Source: Lantana camara
Taxonomy: Eukaryota > Streptophyta > Magnoliopsida > Lamiales > Verbenaceae
Length of the DNA: 64,000 nt
Reading direction: 5' to 3'
Assembly (NCBI GenBank): GCA_037501455.1
Contig: CM074864.1
Location: 26,406,001-26,470,000, forward strand
Position 1 is the stretch's first letter; the number at the start of each line of letters is the position of its first letter. The notes under the pieces were generated by a model that was not told the DNA's origin, searched no databases, and saw only the letters and a list, made by a program, of their open reading frames with translations. A program made the position numbers and the translations under genes. This document shows, piece after piece, positions 48,162-60,825 of the stretch.

Positions 48162-51100
48162 TCAAAGCCATTCTAAAGCTACTCTAAGTCCCATCTTCTG
48201 AAGATGACCTTGGAAAGCTTCTCGACTAAGGGGTTTAGTAAGTGGATCTGCCACGTTCTCTGCTGATGTGACCCTCTCAATTAGCACATCTCCTCTTTTG
48301 ATAATATCACGGATTAGGTGATACTTCCTCATAATGTGCTTGGTCCGTTGGTGAGATCTTGGTTCTCTTGCTTGAGCAACCGCCCCTGTGTTGTCACAAA
48401 ACACAGTAATGGGGTCTTTCATGCTAGGAACACCATTCAACTCTTGAATGAAGTTTCTAATCCAAACACCTTCCTTAGCTGCATCATTTGCAGCTAAGTA
48501 TTCGGCCTCAGTGGTCGAATCTGCAGTGGTAGTTTGCTTGGAACTCTTCCAACTCACTGCTCCGCCGTTTAGGCAGAAAATGTATCCTGACATTGACTTA
48601 AAATCATCTAAGTCAGATGCAAAGCTTGCATCACAGTATCCTTTGACAGTAAGATCTTTCTGACCTCCGTAAACTAAGAATAAATCTTTAGTACTTTTCA
48701 AGTACTTAAGAATATTCTTCACGGCAGCCCAGTGACCATCTCCAGGGTCAGATTGGAAACGACTCGTTACACTAAGTGCATAAGCCACATCCGGTCGAGT
48801 ACATAACATTGCATACATTATGCTACCTATTGCTGATGCATTCTTTCCTACACTCAAGGTTAGTCTTAGGACACATCTTCTTTGAAAGACATGTTCCTAC
48901 ACTCATAGGAAGGTTCTTAACCTTTGCTGACTCCATATTGAATCTTTTCAATACTTTGTCAATGTACATCGATTGTGATAGTCCTATTAACCTTCTAGAT
49001 CTATCTCTATAGATTTTAATTCCAAGGATATAGGACGCATCACCAAGATCTTTCATCTCGAATTGGTTCGATAACCATAACTTAGTCACTTTCATGTCAT
49101 CCTTCGAATTCCCAACAAGAAGGATGTCATCAACATAAAGTACTAAGAATTGCACTGAGGTCTCCAATTCCTTTCTATACACACATGATTCATTTGAAAT
49201 TTAGATGAAGCCAAAGGCTTTGACCGATTCATCAAATCGAATGTTCAAATTCCTAGAAGCCTGTTTCAATCCATAGATTGATCTTTGGAATTTGCAAACC
49301 TTTTGCTCACTCCCACTGAATGTGAAACCTATGGGTTGCTCCATATAAATGTCTTTGTCAATGTCACCATTGAGAAAGGCAGTTTTCACATCCATTTGCC
49401 ATATCTCATAGTCATAATATGCAGCAATGGCAAGCATGATCCGAATAGACTTTTGCATTGCAACTGGTGAAAAGGTTTCATCAAAATCCACGCCGGGTCT
49501 CTGAGTGAATCCTTTTGCAACCAGTCTTGCTTTGTAGGCTGCAATGCTTCCATCAACTCCAAGCTTTCTCTTAAAGATCCATTTGCAACCTATGGGTTTG
49601 ACCCCATCAGGCAAATCTACCAAGGTCCAAACTTGGTTGGAGTTCATGGAGTCCATTTCGGATTTCATGGCTTTTATCCACTATTCAGAGTCAGAATCTG
49701 AAAGTGCCTCCTCATATGTTAAAGGATCATTATCCTTTTGAGAGATTTCATGGAAGAATCCATACCATCTCTCCGGCTGTCTAGGAGTGCGTTCAGAACG
49801 CCTTAGAGGAGGGTTTTCGTGTGTATCGAAATTTGTGATTGGTTGTGGTTGATCAGAGTGGGACGTTTCTTCAGTGGGTGGTAAGGGGTCACTTTGTACT
49901 TCTTCTAATTCTATGATCTTGCCTTTCTTTTCATTAAGGAACGGTTCCTCCAGAAAAGTAGCATTTCTGGAAACAAACACCTTTTGCTCAGATTGATCAT
50001 AGAAGTAGTATCCTATGGATTCCTTAAGATAACCTACAAAGTAGCATAAGTTAGAACGAGATTCTAACTTATCTCCCACTGTCCTCTTCACGTAAGCAGG
50101 ACAACCCCAAATTCTTAAGTAAGAATAACTAGGGATTTTACCATGCCACATTTCATAGGGCGTTTTGGGGACTGATTTAGAGGGAACTAGATTCAGAATC
50201 TTTGCTGCACTTTCTAGGGCATAACCCCAGAAAGAAGGTGGTAAGTCAGTGAAACTCATCATGGAACGAACCATATCAAGTAGGGTTCGATTCCTTCTCT
50301 CAGAAACTCCATTAAGCTGAGGAGTTCCCGGAGGAGTCCACTGAGAGATAATCCTATTATCCTTGAGATGATTAAGGAATTCTTCACTAAGATACTCGCC
50401 TCCTCGATCAGATCGAAGTGCTTTGATCTTGTGAGCAGTTTGGTTCTCAACCTCCTTTTGAAATTCTAAGAATTTCTCAAAAGCTTCAGATTTATACTTC
50501 ATTAAGTATACATAACCATACCGACTAAAGTCATCAGTAAAGGTTATGAAATACTGATGATTGCTTCTAGTGCTTACACTAAGCGGTCCACAAACATCAG
50601 TATGGATCAAATCCAAAACCTTAGTGGCACGTTCCACAGTTCCTTTAAAAGGAGCTTTGGACATCTTTCCTTTGAGACAGGATTCGCAAGAAGTCAACTC
50701 TTTGAGATCATTTTCAGAGAATGATCCTAAAGTGTTTATCTTGCTAATTCTGTTCTTGGAAATGTGTCCTAATCTAGCGTGCCATAAGGGAGCTGAAACT
50801 TTGTCATCTCTCTTACGCTTTGTTTCTCGTTGTATATTCATAATATTGATATTTTGAGTTAGGTAAAGTCCATTACTTAGAGTACCGATATGAACGAAAG
50901 AGTTGTTCCGTTTGACAAAATATTTACCATTCTTAATATAAGTTTCATAACCTTCACAATCTAATATTGGAACTGAAATTATATTACGAATAATGCTCGG
51001 TACATAAAGGACTTTATTTAATTCTAACTCAAAACTACCTAAATCTAATCTAATTGTGCCTAAAGCTCGAGCTTCAACGTTTGAGCCATCACCGATCTTC

Positions 51101-52068
51101 AAGACAAATTCTCCTTCTTTGAGTTGTTGGACTTCACTTAGCATCTGTACATCATTACAGATATGAGTTCCACAACCGGTATCAAGTACCCAAGAACTAG
51201 AATTAATAGAAAGATTTACTTCAACGAGAAAGATACCTTTCTTTAGAGTAGCCTTGTACTCTGGGCAGTTTCTCCTCCAATGTCCCGCTTTGCCACAATG
51301 GAAGCAAACATCCTCTTTCTGATCATGCTTCTTCTTTTGGGCCTTCCCCTTCGAAATGCCACCAGTGGGCCTAAGGGGTTTCTTCTTCTTCTTTTGGGCT
51401 TTCTTGCCCTTACCTTTATAAGGCCCAGAAGAGGAAGATGGAGCATTCACCATCAAAACCTTATTGTCCTTCTTGATCGTGCTTTCAGCAGTCACAAGCT
51501 GACTAATCAGCTCAGCTACAGTAGCACCAGCATGATTCATGTTGAAGTTAAGGACAAATAGGTTGAATGATGGTGGGAGCAAAGCTAGCAACAAACCCAC
51601 TGAAAGCTCATCTTTCAGTGGCATTTCCATGGAAGCAAGTTTCTCAGTAAGGGCAAGAAACTTGAGTCCAAATTCATGGACACTTGAACCTTCCCTCATT
51701 CTCAAGTGGAATAATTCCTTTGAAGTGTTATACCTTGTAACACGTTCATGAGGGCGGTAAAGTTGCTCTAAGTGGTCGTAAATCTCCCAAGCAAATTCCA
51801 TGGCCTCATGTTGCCTTTGCAAGTCTGGAGACATGTTAGCCAACATAAGGCAACGGGCTTGGAGATTATCATCCTTCCACTTCTGAATCGCGTCCCGCTC
51901 GGCCTGAGTGGGAGCCTCCCCTTCGGGACTAGGCTCCCCTTCGAAGAGAACATAAGTTCTATTCCCAGAATCTAAAATGATTTTTAGATTCCTCAGCCAA
52001 TCAGAATAGTTGGGACCAGTCAACTTGTTTGACTCGAGGATCGATACAAGAGGGTTTTTGGTTGCCAT
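48162..52068 (-). pseudogene. copia gag-pol polyprotein, copy 1 (two stops, one frameshift)
   Basis: Starts MATKNPLVSI at 52068. Order: Gag, intact CCHC knuckle CFHCGKAGHWRRNC, protease LDTGCGTH, integrase (HARLGH...CESCLKG finger, then SDRGGEY and SERRNRT), RT, RNase H, which is the copia order with integrase before RT. Breaks: CAG to TAG at 49681-49683 just before WI(K/E)AMKSEMDSM; a TAA near 49201, ahead of YVDD, shared with copy 2; and a net 14-base deletion near 48840-48857 that shifts the frame between the CPKT and ASAIGSIMYA motifs. RNase H to the C-terminus is otherwise conserved. The lineage within copia is not assigned. Confidence 0.92.
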
Positions 52069-52259
52069 TTCAAAACACGTAGAGAATCACAGAATCTACG
52101 ACCTAAATGGTAAAACAGAGAACTAGTGAGCATGCTGAATTATAACGATATACAAAAGATAAGGTCTTTAATCTAATGTAGCTCCCACTGTTTTTCAAAG
52201 ATCTAGAATTCCCAAAGATCTAAGAGGAACACGTTTCCCAATGGGTACTAAGATCCTAG

Positions 52260-52610
52260 GCATTTTACCTCGAACCCACGACTCGCGGGCATTCTAAGTA
52301 AGAACCCTAGGTAGGTACAACTTACCAATTCTAACACCTTTAGAAATCTTAGTAATTGTTTTTGCATCACCTATCTTTCAATATGGACCCACGACTCGTG
52401 CGACATCCATATTTACTTAGGCGTTAAGCTAGACCCGTCAATCATAAGATCATGACCAAAACTTAGTTCGAACGACCCACGACTCGCGGACATCGCCCTT
52501 GCTAAAATTGACCACGAAATATTGACCATTTAAAATGATTAATTAGGTAACTAAGAACTAATAAGCTCCACTAGCTATCCCACGACTCGCGGACAATAAC
52601 TAGCTTTACT
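52260..52610 (-). repeat. Four hairpins with conserved core in copia leader, copy 1
   Basis: The plus-strand core CCCACGACTCGCGGACA (one variant CCCACGACTCGTGCGACA) starts at 52275, 52388, 52476 and 52579. The core can pair with itself in the minus-strand RNA. Flanking arms, different in each unit, extend the stem by about 6-10 pairs (for example ATATGGA/TCCATAT around 52388 and CTAGCTAT/ATAACTAG around 52579). Confidence 0.75.
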
Positions 52611-53756
52611 TACTAAACTTAAAACCTATTGATGGAATGCTAGGAATTTAATTCAAAATTTGCATCTCGAATTAAACACCTATTTGTTCGAAATTAGCTT
52701 AATATTTAATGGGAATTTTCGAATCAACCGGAGAGTTGTCCGGTTCGACCTCACCAACATATATGTTATCCAATTTTATTAGTCTTGATTAATGCAAGTA
52801 CACTTAAATGCATATCAAACAAGCAAATAAACAGATAACATGTCCTAGCATGATACTAACATGTAATGATCATGGGTTCTACCTATCTTATGCGTGATAT
52901 GTGGGAGCCACTCCACAATCACAAGTTCTAGCATACATGCCACATAAACAGTTTAAATCACATAAGGGAAAGCGGTAACAAAATACGAGCCCTATCTATT
53001 ACATTTAACAATTGAGATTCCCCTCCCTAACATTTTGAGGGGTTTTCACTTATGTCCTCCTTGTTACTTGAATGTGGTCCATCTTACTCCATGGGTGCAT
53101 TGTCTCCAAAATGAAAATAAAACCTCACCACCTATCTCTACTCTCAAATTACAATAAAAAGAAAAAGACATAAAGTAATAAGGCTCAATCTTCATATTGG
53201 CCTTAGACAATTACACGGGGCATACCCCGGCCTCAAAAACAGTAATATGGAAAGCCACATAATAAATCACATAACAGTACGCACATAAGTGAGGCTCCAA
53301 CCTCAATTGAAAAACGCAACTATAGGGATCCAACCCCAATTTAAACCATCCATGTGCATAAATTAAAACCACACATAGATCTAACCCCATGATCACCTAA
53401 CATGCTTTTGCGAGAATTTAAATTTAGCTAATAAATTAAAATTCTCGTTTCAAGTCCTAATGACTTAAAACACGGCTTAGATGCAATTCTTGTTCAAGAG
53501 CCTTTTCTATAAAACCCGAAAAACAATAAACCAATAAAATTCCAATTAATTTCCAAAATTAATAATTTTATTCTTAAATTATTTTCAGAAAATAAAGATT
53601 GTAATTTTTCCAAATTTAAGTCGCTTAAATTTTCAAAATCCCAATTCAAACAATTATTTCAAAAATAATTCAAATTTAATAAATAAAATTTTTCAGAAAA
53701 ATTAAATCGGGATTTCAAGGACCGAAAACACGAAAACACGAAAACGCCAAAACCGT

Positions 53757-54110
53757 ACCCGGAATCGCCCGGAACGAGCACAGACTCGCCGCGCAGCGTC
53801 GCGCGCTAGGCGAGCGCGCCAGCCTCGCACGGTGCCGGTAGCGCGAGCGCGCTAGGCGCACGCCCTGCGCGCAACGCGCGCAGCTTGCTGCTGCTCGCGT
53901 GCGGGCGATGCCGGGCGGGTGCTCCCGTGCGGTTGCGAGAGCGTGCGGGCGGCTGTCCCGCGCAGTTGCGGGACAGGCGGGCAGGCGCGCCTAGGCGGGG
54001 CCTAGGCGCTGGCGGGCGTCAGTGGCGGGCAGTCCCGCGCGGTTGCGGGACTGCTGGGCGGGCGGTCGCGGGCCTGGCGTGCTACGCCTTAGCACGTCAG
54101 GCTCGCGTTT
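53757..54110 (-). other. GC-rich palindromic island in copia leader, copy 1
   Basis: Abrupt shift to GC-rich sequence with repeated GCGCGC/CTAGGCG words and hairpins TGTCCCGC-N6-GCGGGACA (53955-53976) and AGTCCCGC-N6-GCGGGACT (54030-54051). Copy 2 lacks about 478 bp here (between positions equivalent to 53626 and 54103), with a short GCT(C) repeat at the join. The frame crossing it on the plus strand is an effect of composition. Confidence 0.7.
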
Positions 54111-54373
54111 TCGTAACGCGATTTCGTGTTTCATACTTTTAGTTCAAAAACCAAAACAATCCAAAATTAAAAAATTCGATTTAAACATATTTCAATCAAA
54201 ACGGTTTTCAAAATCACAATTTAAGAAAACAGTTTCAGAAATTGAGGAAGAATTACAGTTTCGTATTTCAGGCTTTCTAAAAGAACTCATGAATACCTAA
54301 TTCGCATCTAAGGCTAAGAATTTCTACCAAATTCAGAATAATTGAGACGAATCAGAAACACGATTAACGAGGT

Positions 54374-54386
54374 GGCTCTGATACCA
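54374..54386 (-). other. copia array primer-binding site, copy 1
   Basis: Minus strand TGGTATCAGAGCC, two bases after LTR-B; initiator tRNA-Met type. Confidence 0.88.
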
Positions 54387-54772
54387 CTTGTTGGAAAACA
54401 CGAATCAGAAAGCAGCGGAATTTAAAAAAATTTCCCAACAAAAGGACCTAGAACTCGCAATCGTGTAACCAAATTCGTAAAGATAGAAAACTTACTTTTC
54501 TTTTATTCTTTCTTGAAGCGTTTCAAGCCACCCAAGAACGCTCTTCTCGCGGCTTGATCCCCTCTCCTTGGTAAAGCTCGAATCTTCAAACTTCTAACTT
54601 GAAGTCTCTAGAGAAAGTCCACCAACTTGATCACAATCTAACTAGTAAGGATGCTAGTTCTCTAGTTAGTGTTTAGGCTTAACCTAGGGTTTAATTTAAT
54701 CTTGGAGAAAGGAAGGTGTTCAACACATGAACCAAGAATTGTCTATTAGCTCCATAAGGAGCTCGAGCTCCC

Positions 54773-54782
54773 CTATTTATAG
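54773..54782 (-). promoter_or_regulatory. TATA box of LTR-B
   Basis: Minus strand CTATAAATAG, same context as in LTR-A. Confidence 0.7.
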
Positions 54783-55088
54783 GGAGGGGGTGCCGAAATT
54801 CCTAGTCCTTTATGGGCTAGGATTTTGGTCCCTCTCTCCTATTACTTGTTCATCAAGTATTTTCCAACTTTGACTTTGAATTCTAATTCAAGTCAACTTT
54901 TAAGAGAGCCAAAAATATCCAAACTATTTTTGGATAATTTTATACTTTATTTATTATAAAATAAATAACTTATTTTTATCTAATTAATTAATTCATAATT
55001 AATTAACTAGATTATTTTCTCCAAAATTAGACTTTCTTTTTAATTCAAAATTAAACCAAAGTCTATTAAATAATTAACTAATTAATTA

Positions 55089-55127
<39 letters not shown>

Positions 55128-55132
<5 letters not shown>

Positions 55133-55200
55133 GTGTGTGACACGTGTCACAGTGACACGTGTCACTCACGTGAGCCACACGTGTGACTTCACACGTGTGG
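55128..55200 (-). promoter_or_regulatory. CACGTG cluster in LTR-B
   Basis: Six CACGTG hexamers; the block is identical in layout to LTR-A although neighbouring bases have changed. Confidence 0.7.
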
Positions 55201-56361
55201 AACCCTCTTGGCCCGATTAACTCGTTTAATCATTTTTAAGCCTCAACTCATGTAACCAAGTTGTTGTGTGTGACCCTCTAGGTTCTCAATTCAATTAGCA
55301 GTGACCCCAATTAATTAATTCACTAATTAATTAATCAGTCCACAGATTAAACAACCATAGTCTAGCAACAGGTGTTTAACCCCTAGCTGAATTGGAATGT
55401 TCGGATTCGACAGAACCTTTAAGTCATTGATTCATGTGAGATACAATCCTCCTACTTACTATCTCTCAACCAAGATCTAGGGCAAGGGAATAATCAGAAC
55501 CCTAATAATCCGGTCTTAAAGCTAAGTGCATTTCATATCCATTTGATCTCAATCCAAGAAACCCTTTTCTTGATGTCTTGATCTACTGCCTTAGCCAAGG
55601 ACTCCATATGGCATATGAATGACTTACACAATAAGAGATCACCTTGCAAATGCAAGTGTAGGTCCTTTCTTGATTCTCATTCACTTTCATGAGTCACTTG
55701 TGCAGCCCCAGCATAAGCCTTGAATCAGTTATCTAAGGTGACACCCTTTAAAGCTTATACCCAAGACTACAGAGTTAACTCATAAAGTGACAAGGAACCT
55801 CAAGTCTAAGGATCAATTAATCACATCAATGATTCGTGAGATATTTCCTAATCTGGAAGTTTCCATTTCCTGAAATAGAAACTTCCTTTCCCATTTAGGA
55901 ATGTTCTCACACGGGGCACCTCAGTGAACTTACTTATTAAAGTCAGCACCCTCATGTATCACGCACGTATCAACTATACACTTTGCACCTCCATGAAACA
56001 AGGTGGTCCTTCTTAAGGGCGTGATCCCACAAGCAAGCCTTAGAGGAGTCAGGTTGACACTCCCACTGTCTGTAGGACTCATCGGCTTGGAGTATTTTAC
56101 TAATCATAACTTATGTGATATAGGGCTCGTTTCATGAACCATTTCACCTAAATGGTAGAGTCCTAAAGTCATCAGGATCAGGGGAGTTCTCATACATGCA
56201 CAGATAAAGTAAACGCATACCAAGCAAGAGCATATAAAGAAGTGTTGCCTTAATTTGTTATTTCATTCAAAGATTGTCTGTGATTACAATAAGGAAAAGC
56301 ACAAAGCGGATATACAATCGGCTTTCTAGGGCACTATTCCTAACAATCTCCCACTTGCCCG

Positions 56362-59300
56362 TCAAAGCCATTCTAAAGCTACTCTAAGTCCCATCTTCTG
56401 AAGATGACCTTGGAAAGCTTCTCGACTACGGGGTTTAGTAAGTGGATCTTCCACGTTTTCTGCTGATGTGACCCTCTCCATTTGCACATCTCCCCTTTTG
56501 ATAATATCACGGATTAGGTGATACTTCCTCATAATGTGCTTGGTCCGTTGGTGAGATCTTGGTTCTCTTGCTTGAGCAACTGCCCCAATGTTGTCACAAA
56601 ACACAGTAATGGGGTCTTTCATGCTAGGAACAACATTCAACTCTTGAATGAAGTTTCTAATCCAAACACCTTCCTTAGCTGCATCATTTGCAGCAAAGTA
56701 TTCGGCCTCAGTGGTCGAATCTGCAGTGGTAGTTTGCTTGGAACTCTTCCAACTCACTGCTCCGCCGTTTAGGCAGAAAATGTATCCTGACATTGACTTA
56801 AAATCATCTAAGTCAGATGCAAAGCTTGCATCACAGTATCCTTTGACAGTAAGATCTTTCTGACCTCCATAAACTAAGAATAAATCTTTAGTACTTTTCA
56901 AGTACTTAAGAATATTCTTCACGGCAGCCCAGTGACCATCTCCAGGGTCAGATTGGAAACGACTCATTACACTAAGTGCATAAGCCACATCCGGTCGAGT
57001 ACATAACATTGCATACATTATGCTACCTATTGCTGATGCATAAGGTGTATGAGTCATTCTTTCCTTCTCAAGGCTAGTCTTAGGACACATCTTCTTTGAA
57101 AGACATGTTCCTACACTCATAGGAAGGTTCTTAACCTTTGCTGACTCCATATTGAATCTTTTCAATACTTTGTCAATGTACATCGATTGTGATAGTCCTA
57201 TTAACCTTCTAGATCTATCTCTAAAGATTTTAATTCCAAGGATATAGGACGCATCACCAAGATCTTTCATCTCGAATTGGTTCGATAACCATAACTTAGT
57301 CACTTTCATGTCATCCTTCGAATTCCCAATAAGAAGGATGTCATCAACATAAAGTACTAAGAATTGCACTGAGGTCTCCAATTTCTTTCTATACACACAT
57401 GATTCATTAGAAATTTAGATGAAGCCAAACGCTTTGACCGATTCATCAAATCGAATGTTCCAATTCCTAGAAGCCTGTTTCAATCCATAGATTGATCTTT
57501 GGAGTTTGCAAACCTTTTGCTCACTCCCACTGAATGTGAAACCTATGGGTTGCTCCATATAAATGTCTTTGTCAATGTCACCATTGAGAAAGGCAGTTTT
57601 CACATCCATTTGCCATATCTCATAGTCATAATATGCAGCAATGGCAAGCATGATCCGAATAGACTTTTGCATTGCAACTGGTGAAAAGGTTTCATCAAAA
57701 TCCACGCCGGGTCTCTGAGTGAATCCTTTTGCAACCAGTCTTGCTTTGTAGGCTGCAATGCTTCCATCAACTTCAAGCTTTCTCTTAAAGATCCATTTGC
57801 AACCTATGGGTTTGACCCCATCAGGCAAATCTACCAAGGTCCAAACTTGGTTGGAGTTCATGGAGTCCATTTCGGATTTCATGGCTTCTATCCACTGTTC
57901 AGAGTCAGAATCTGAAAGTGCCTCCTCATATGTTAAAGGATCATTATCCTTTTGAGAGATTTCATGGAAGAATCCATACCATCTCTCCGGTTGTCTAGGA
58001 GTACGTTCAGAACGCCTTAGAGGAGGGTTTTCGTGTGTATCAAAATTCGTGATTGGTTGTGGTTGATCAGAGTGGGACGTTTCTTCAGCGGGTGGTAAGG
58101 GGTCACTTTGTACTTCTTCTAATTCTATGATCTTGCCTTTCTTTTCATTAAGGAACGGTTCCTCCAGAAAAGTAGCATTTCTGGAAACAAACACCTTTTG
58201 CTCAGATTGATCATAGAAGTAGTATCCTATGGATTCCTTAGGATAACCTACAAAGTAGCATAAGTTAGAACGAGATTCTAACTTATCTCCCACTGTCCTC
58301 TTCATGTAAGCAGGACAACCCCAAATTCTTAAGTAAGAATAACTAGGGATTTTACCATGCCACATTTCATAGGGCGTTTTGGGGACTGATTTAGAGGGAA
58401 CTAGATTCAGAATCTTTGCTGCACTTTCTAGGGCATAACCCCAGAAAGAAGGTGGTAAGTCAGTGAAACTCATCATGGAACGAACCATATCAAGTAGGGT
58501 TCGATTCCTTCTCTCAGAAACTCCATTAAGCTGAGGAGTTCCCGGAGGAGTCCACTGAGAGATAATCCTATTATCCTTGAGATGATTAAGGAATTCTTCA
58601 CTAAGATACTCGCCTCCTCGATCAGATCGAAGTGCTTTGATCTTGTGACCAGTTTGGTTCTCAACCTCCTTTTGAAATTCTAAGAATTTCTCAAAAGCTT
58701 CAGATTTATACTTCATTAAGTATACATAACCATACCGACTAAAGTCATCAGTAAAGGTTATGAAATACTGATGATTGCTTCTAGTGCTTACACTAAGCGG
58801 TCCACAAACATCAGTATGGATCAAATCCAAAACCTTAGTGGCACGTTCCACAGTTCCTTTAAAAGGAGCTTTGGACATCTTTCCTTTGAGACAGGATTCG
58901 CAAGAAGTCAACTCTTTGAGATCATTTTCAGAGAATGATCCTAAAGTGTTTATCTTGCTAATTCTGTTCTTGGAAATGTGTCCAAATCTAGCGTGCCATA
59001 AGGGAGCTGAAATTTTGTCATCTCTCTTACGCTTTGTTTCTCGTTGTATATTCATAATATTGATATTTTGAGTTAGGTAAAGTCCATTACTTAGAGTACC
59101 GATATGAACGAAAGAGTTGTTCCGTTTGACAAAATATTTACCATTCTTAATATAAGTTTCATAACCTTCACAATCTAATATTGGAACTGAAATTATATTA
59201 CGAATAATGCTCGGTACATAAAGGACTTTATTTAATACTAACTCAAAACTACCTAAATCTAATCTAATTGTGCCTAAAGCTCGAGCTTCAACGTTTGAGC

Positions 59301-60282
59301 CATCACCGATCTTCAAGACACATTCTCCTTCTTTGAGTTGTTGGACTTCACTTAGCATCTGTACATCATTACAGATATGAGTTCCACAACCGGTATCAAG
59401 TACCCAAGAACTAGAATTAATAGAAAGATTTACTTCAACGAGAAAGATACCTTTCTTTAGAGTAGCCTTGTACTCTGGGTAGTTTCTCCTCCAATGTCCC
59501 GCTTTGCCACAATGGAAGCAAACATCCTCTTTCTGATCACGCTTCTTCTTTTGGGCCTTCCCCTTCGAAATGCCACCAGTGGGCCTAAGGGGTTTCTTCT
59601 TCTTCTTTTGGGCTTTCTTGCCCTTACCTTTAGAAGGCCCAGAAGAGGAAGATGGAGCATTCACCATCAAAACCTTATTGTCCTTCTTGATCGTGCTTTC
59701 AGCAGTCACAAGCTGACTAATCAGCTCAGCTACGGTAGCACCAGCATGATTCATGTTGAAGTTAAGGACAAATGGGTTGAATGATGGTGGGAGCGAAGCT
59801 AGCAACAAATCCACTGAAAGCTCATCTTTCAGTGGCATGTCCATGGAAGCAAGTTTCTCAGTAAGGGCAAGAAACTTGAGTTCATATTCATGGACACTTG
59901 AACCTTCCCTCATTCTCAAGTGGAATAATTCCTTTGAAGTGTTATACCTTGTAACACGTTCATGAGGGCGGTAAAGTTGCTCTAAGTGGTCGTAAATCTC
60001 CCAAGCAAATTCCATGGCCTCATGTTGCCTTTGCAAGTCCGGAGACATGTTAGCCAACATAAGGCAACGGGCTTGGAGATTATCATCCTTCCACTTCTGA
60101 ATCGCATCCCGCTCGGCCCGAGTGGAAGCCTCCCCTTCGGGACTAGGCTCCCCTTCGAAGAGAACATAAGTTCTCTTCTCAGAATCTAAAATGATTTTTA
60201 GATTCCTCAGCCAATCAGAATAGTTAGGACCAGTCAACTTGTTTGACTCGAGGATCGATACAAGAGGGTTTTTGGTTGCCAT
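56362..60282 (-). pseudogene. copia gag-pol polyprotein, copy 2 (single in-frame stop)
   Basis: One frame of about 1300 codons from MATKNPLVSI, broken only by TAA at 57415-57417 (codon 956), about 20 codons before the RT active site YVDDILLIGN. Approximate residues: zinc knuckle 254-267, protease LDTGCGTH near 295, integrase finger near 430, integrase core near 489/552/587, RT from about 830, YVDD near 977, RNase H to the end. Point defects: the last Cys of the knuckle is Tyr (CFHCGKAGHWRRNY) and the integrase-side motif reads HARFGH instead of HARLGH. It keeps the Gln codon that is TAG in copy 1 and the segment deleted there, so the two copies have decayed separately after sharing the TAA. 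Confidence 0.93.
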
Positions 60283-60473
60283 TTCAAAACACGTAGAGAA
60301 TCACAGAATCTACGACCTAAATGGTAAAACAGAGAACTAGTGAGCATGCTGAATTATAACGATATACAAAAGATAAGGTCTTTAATCTATTGTAGCTCCC
60401 ACTGTTTTTCAAAGATCTAGAATTCCCAAAGATCTAAGAGGAACACGTTTCCCAATGGGTACTAAGATCCTAG

Positions 60474-60825
60474 GCATTTTACCTCGAACCCACGACTCGC
60501 GGACATTCTAAGTAAGAACCCTAGGTAGGTACAACTTACCAATTCTAACACCTTTAGAACTCTTAGTAATTGTTTTTGCATCACCTATCTTTCAATATGG
60601 ACCCACGACTCGTGGGACATCCATATTTACTTAGGCGTTAAGCTAGACCCATCAATCATAAGATCATGACCAAAACTTAGTTCGAACGACCCACGACTCG
60701 CGGACATCGCCCTTGCTAAAATTGACCACGAAATATTGACCATTTAAAATGATTAATTAGGTAACTAAGAACTAATAAGCTCCACTAGCTATCCCACGAC
60801 TCGCGGACAATAACTAGCTTTACTT
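60474..60825 (-). repeat. Four hairpins with conserved core in copia leader, copy 2
   Basis: Same cores, arms and spacing as copy 1. The second core here is a perfect inverted repeat, CCCACGA-C-TCGTGGG. Confidence 0.75.

Larger units (their letters stand above)
52069..54388 (-). other. copia 5' leader, copy 1 (PBS to gag ATG)
   Basis: About 2.3 kb, very long for a copia leader. Contains four conserved-core hairpins (52260-52610), another hairpin (AACCGGA-N6-TCCGGTT, 52726-52745), AT-rich filler, and a GC-rich island (about 53757-54110) absent from copy 2. Short frames occur (for example 53211-53396, 61 codons, also present in copy 2), with no recognisable product. Confidence 0.75.
54389..56345 (-). 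repeat. copia array LTR-B (1957 bp), shared middle LTR
   Basis: Same edges as LTR-A. PBS of copy 1 on its left, PPT of copy 2 on its right (minus strand GGCAAGTGGGAGAT, 56346-56359). It shares more substitutions with LTR-C than with LTR-A, and has private changes and a longer (AT)n tract (55092-55127). Confidence 0.9.

Noticed and set aside
52260..52610. CRISPR-like array (evenly spaced repeats)
   Set aside because: Plant nuclear retrotransposon context, uneven spacing and imperfect repeats within hairpins; no spacer-repeat structure.
53211..53396. 61-codon frame in the copia leader, kept in copy 2 (61427-61612)
   Set aside because: Conservation is no better than the surrounding leader and several differences change residues; too short to support as a gene.
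53885..54300. Plus-strand frames across the GC-rich leader island
   Set aside because: Arg/Ala/Gly-rich translation is an effect of composition; no domain, no counterpart in copy 2, and antisense to the element.
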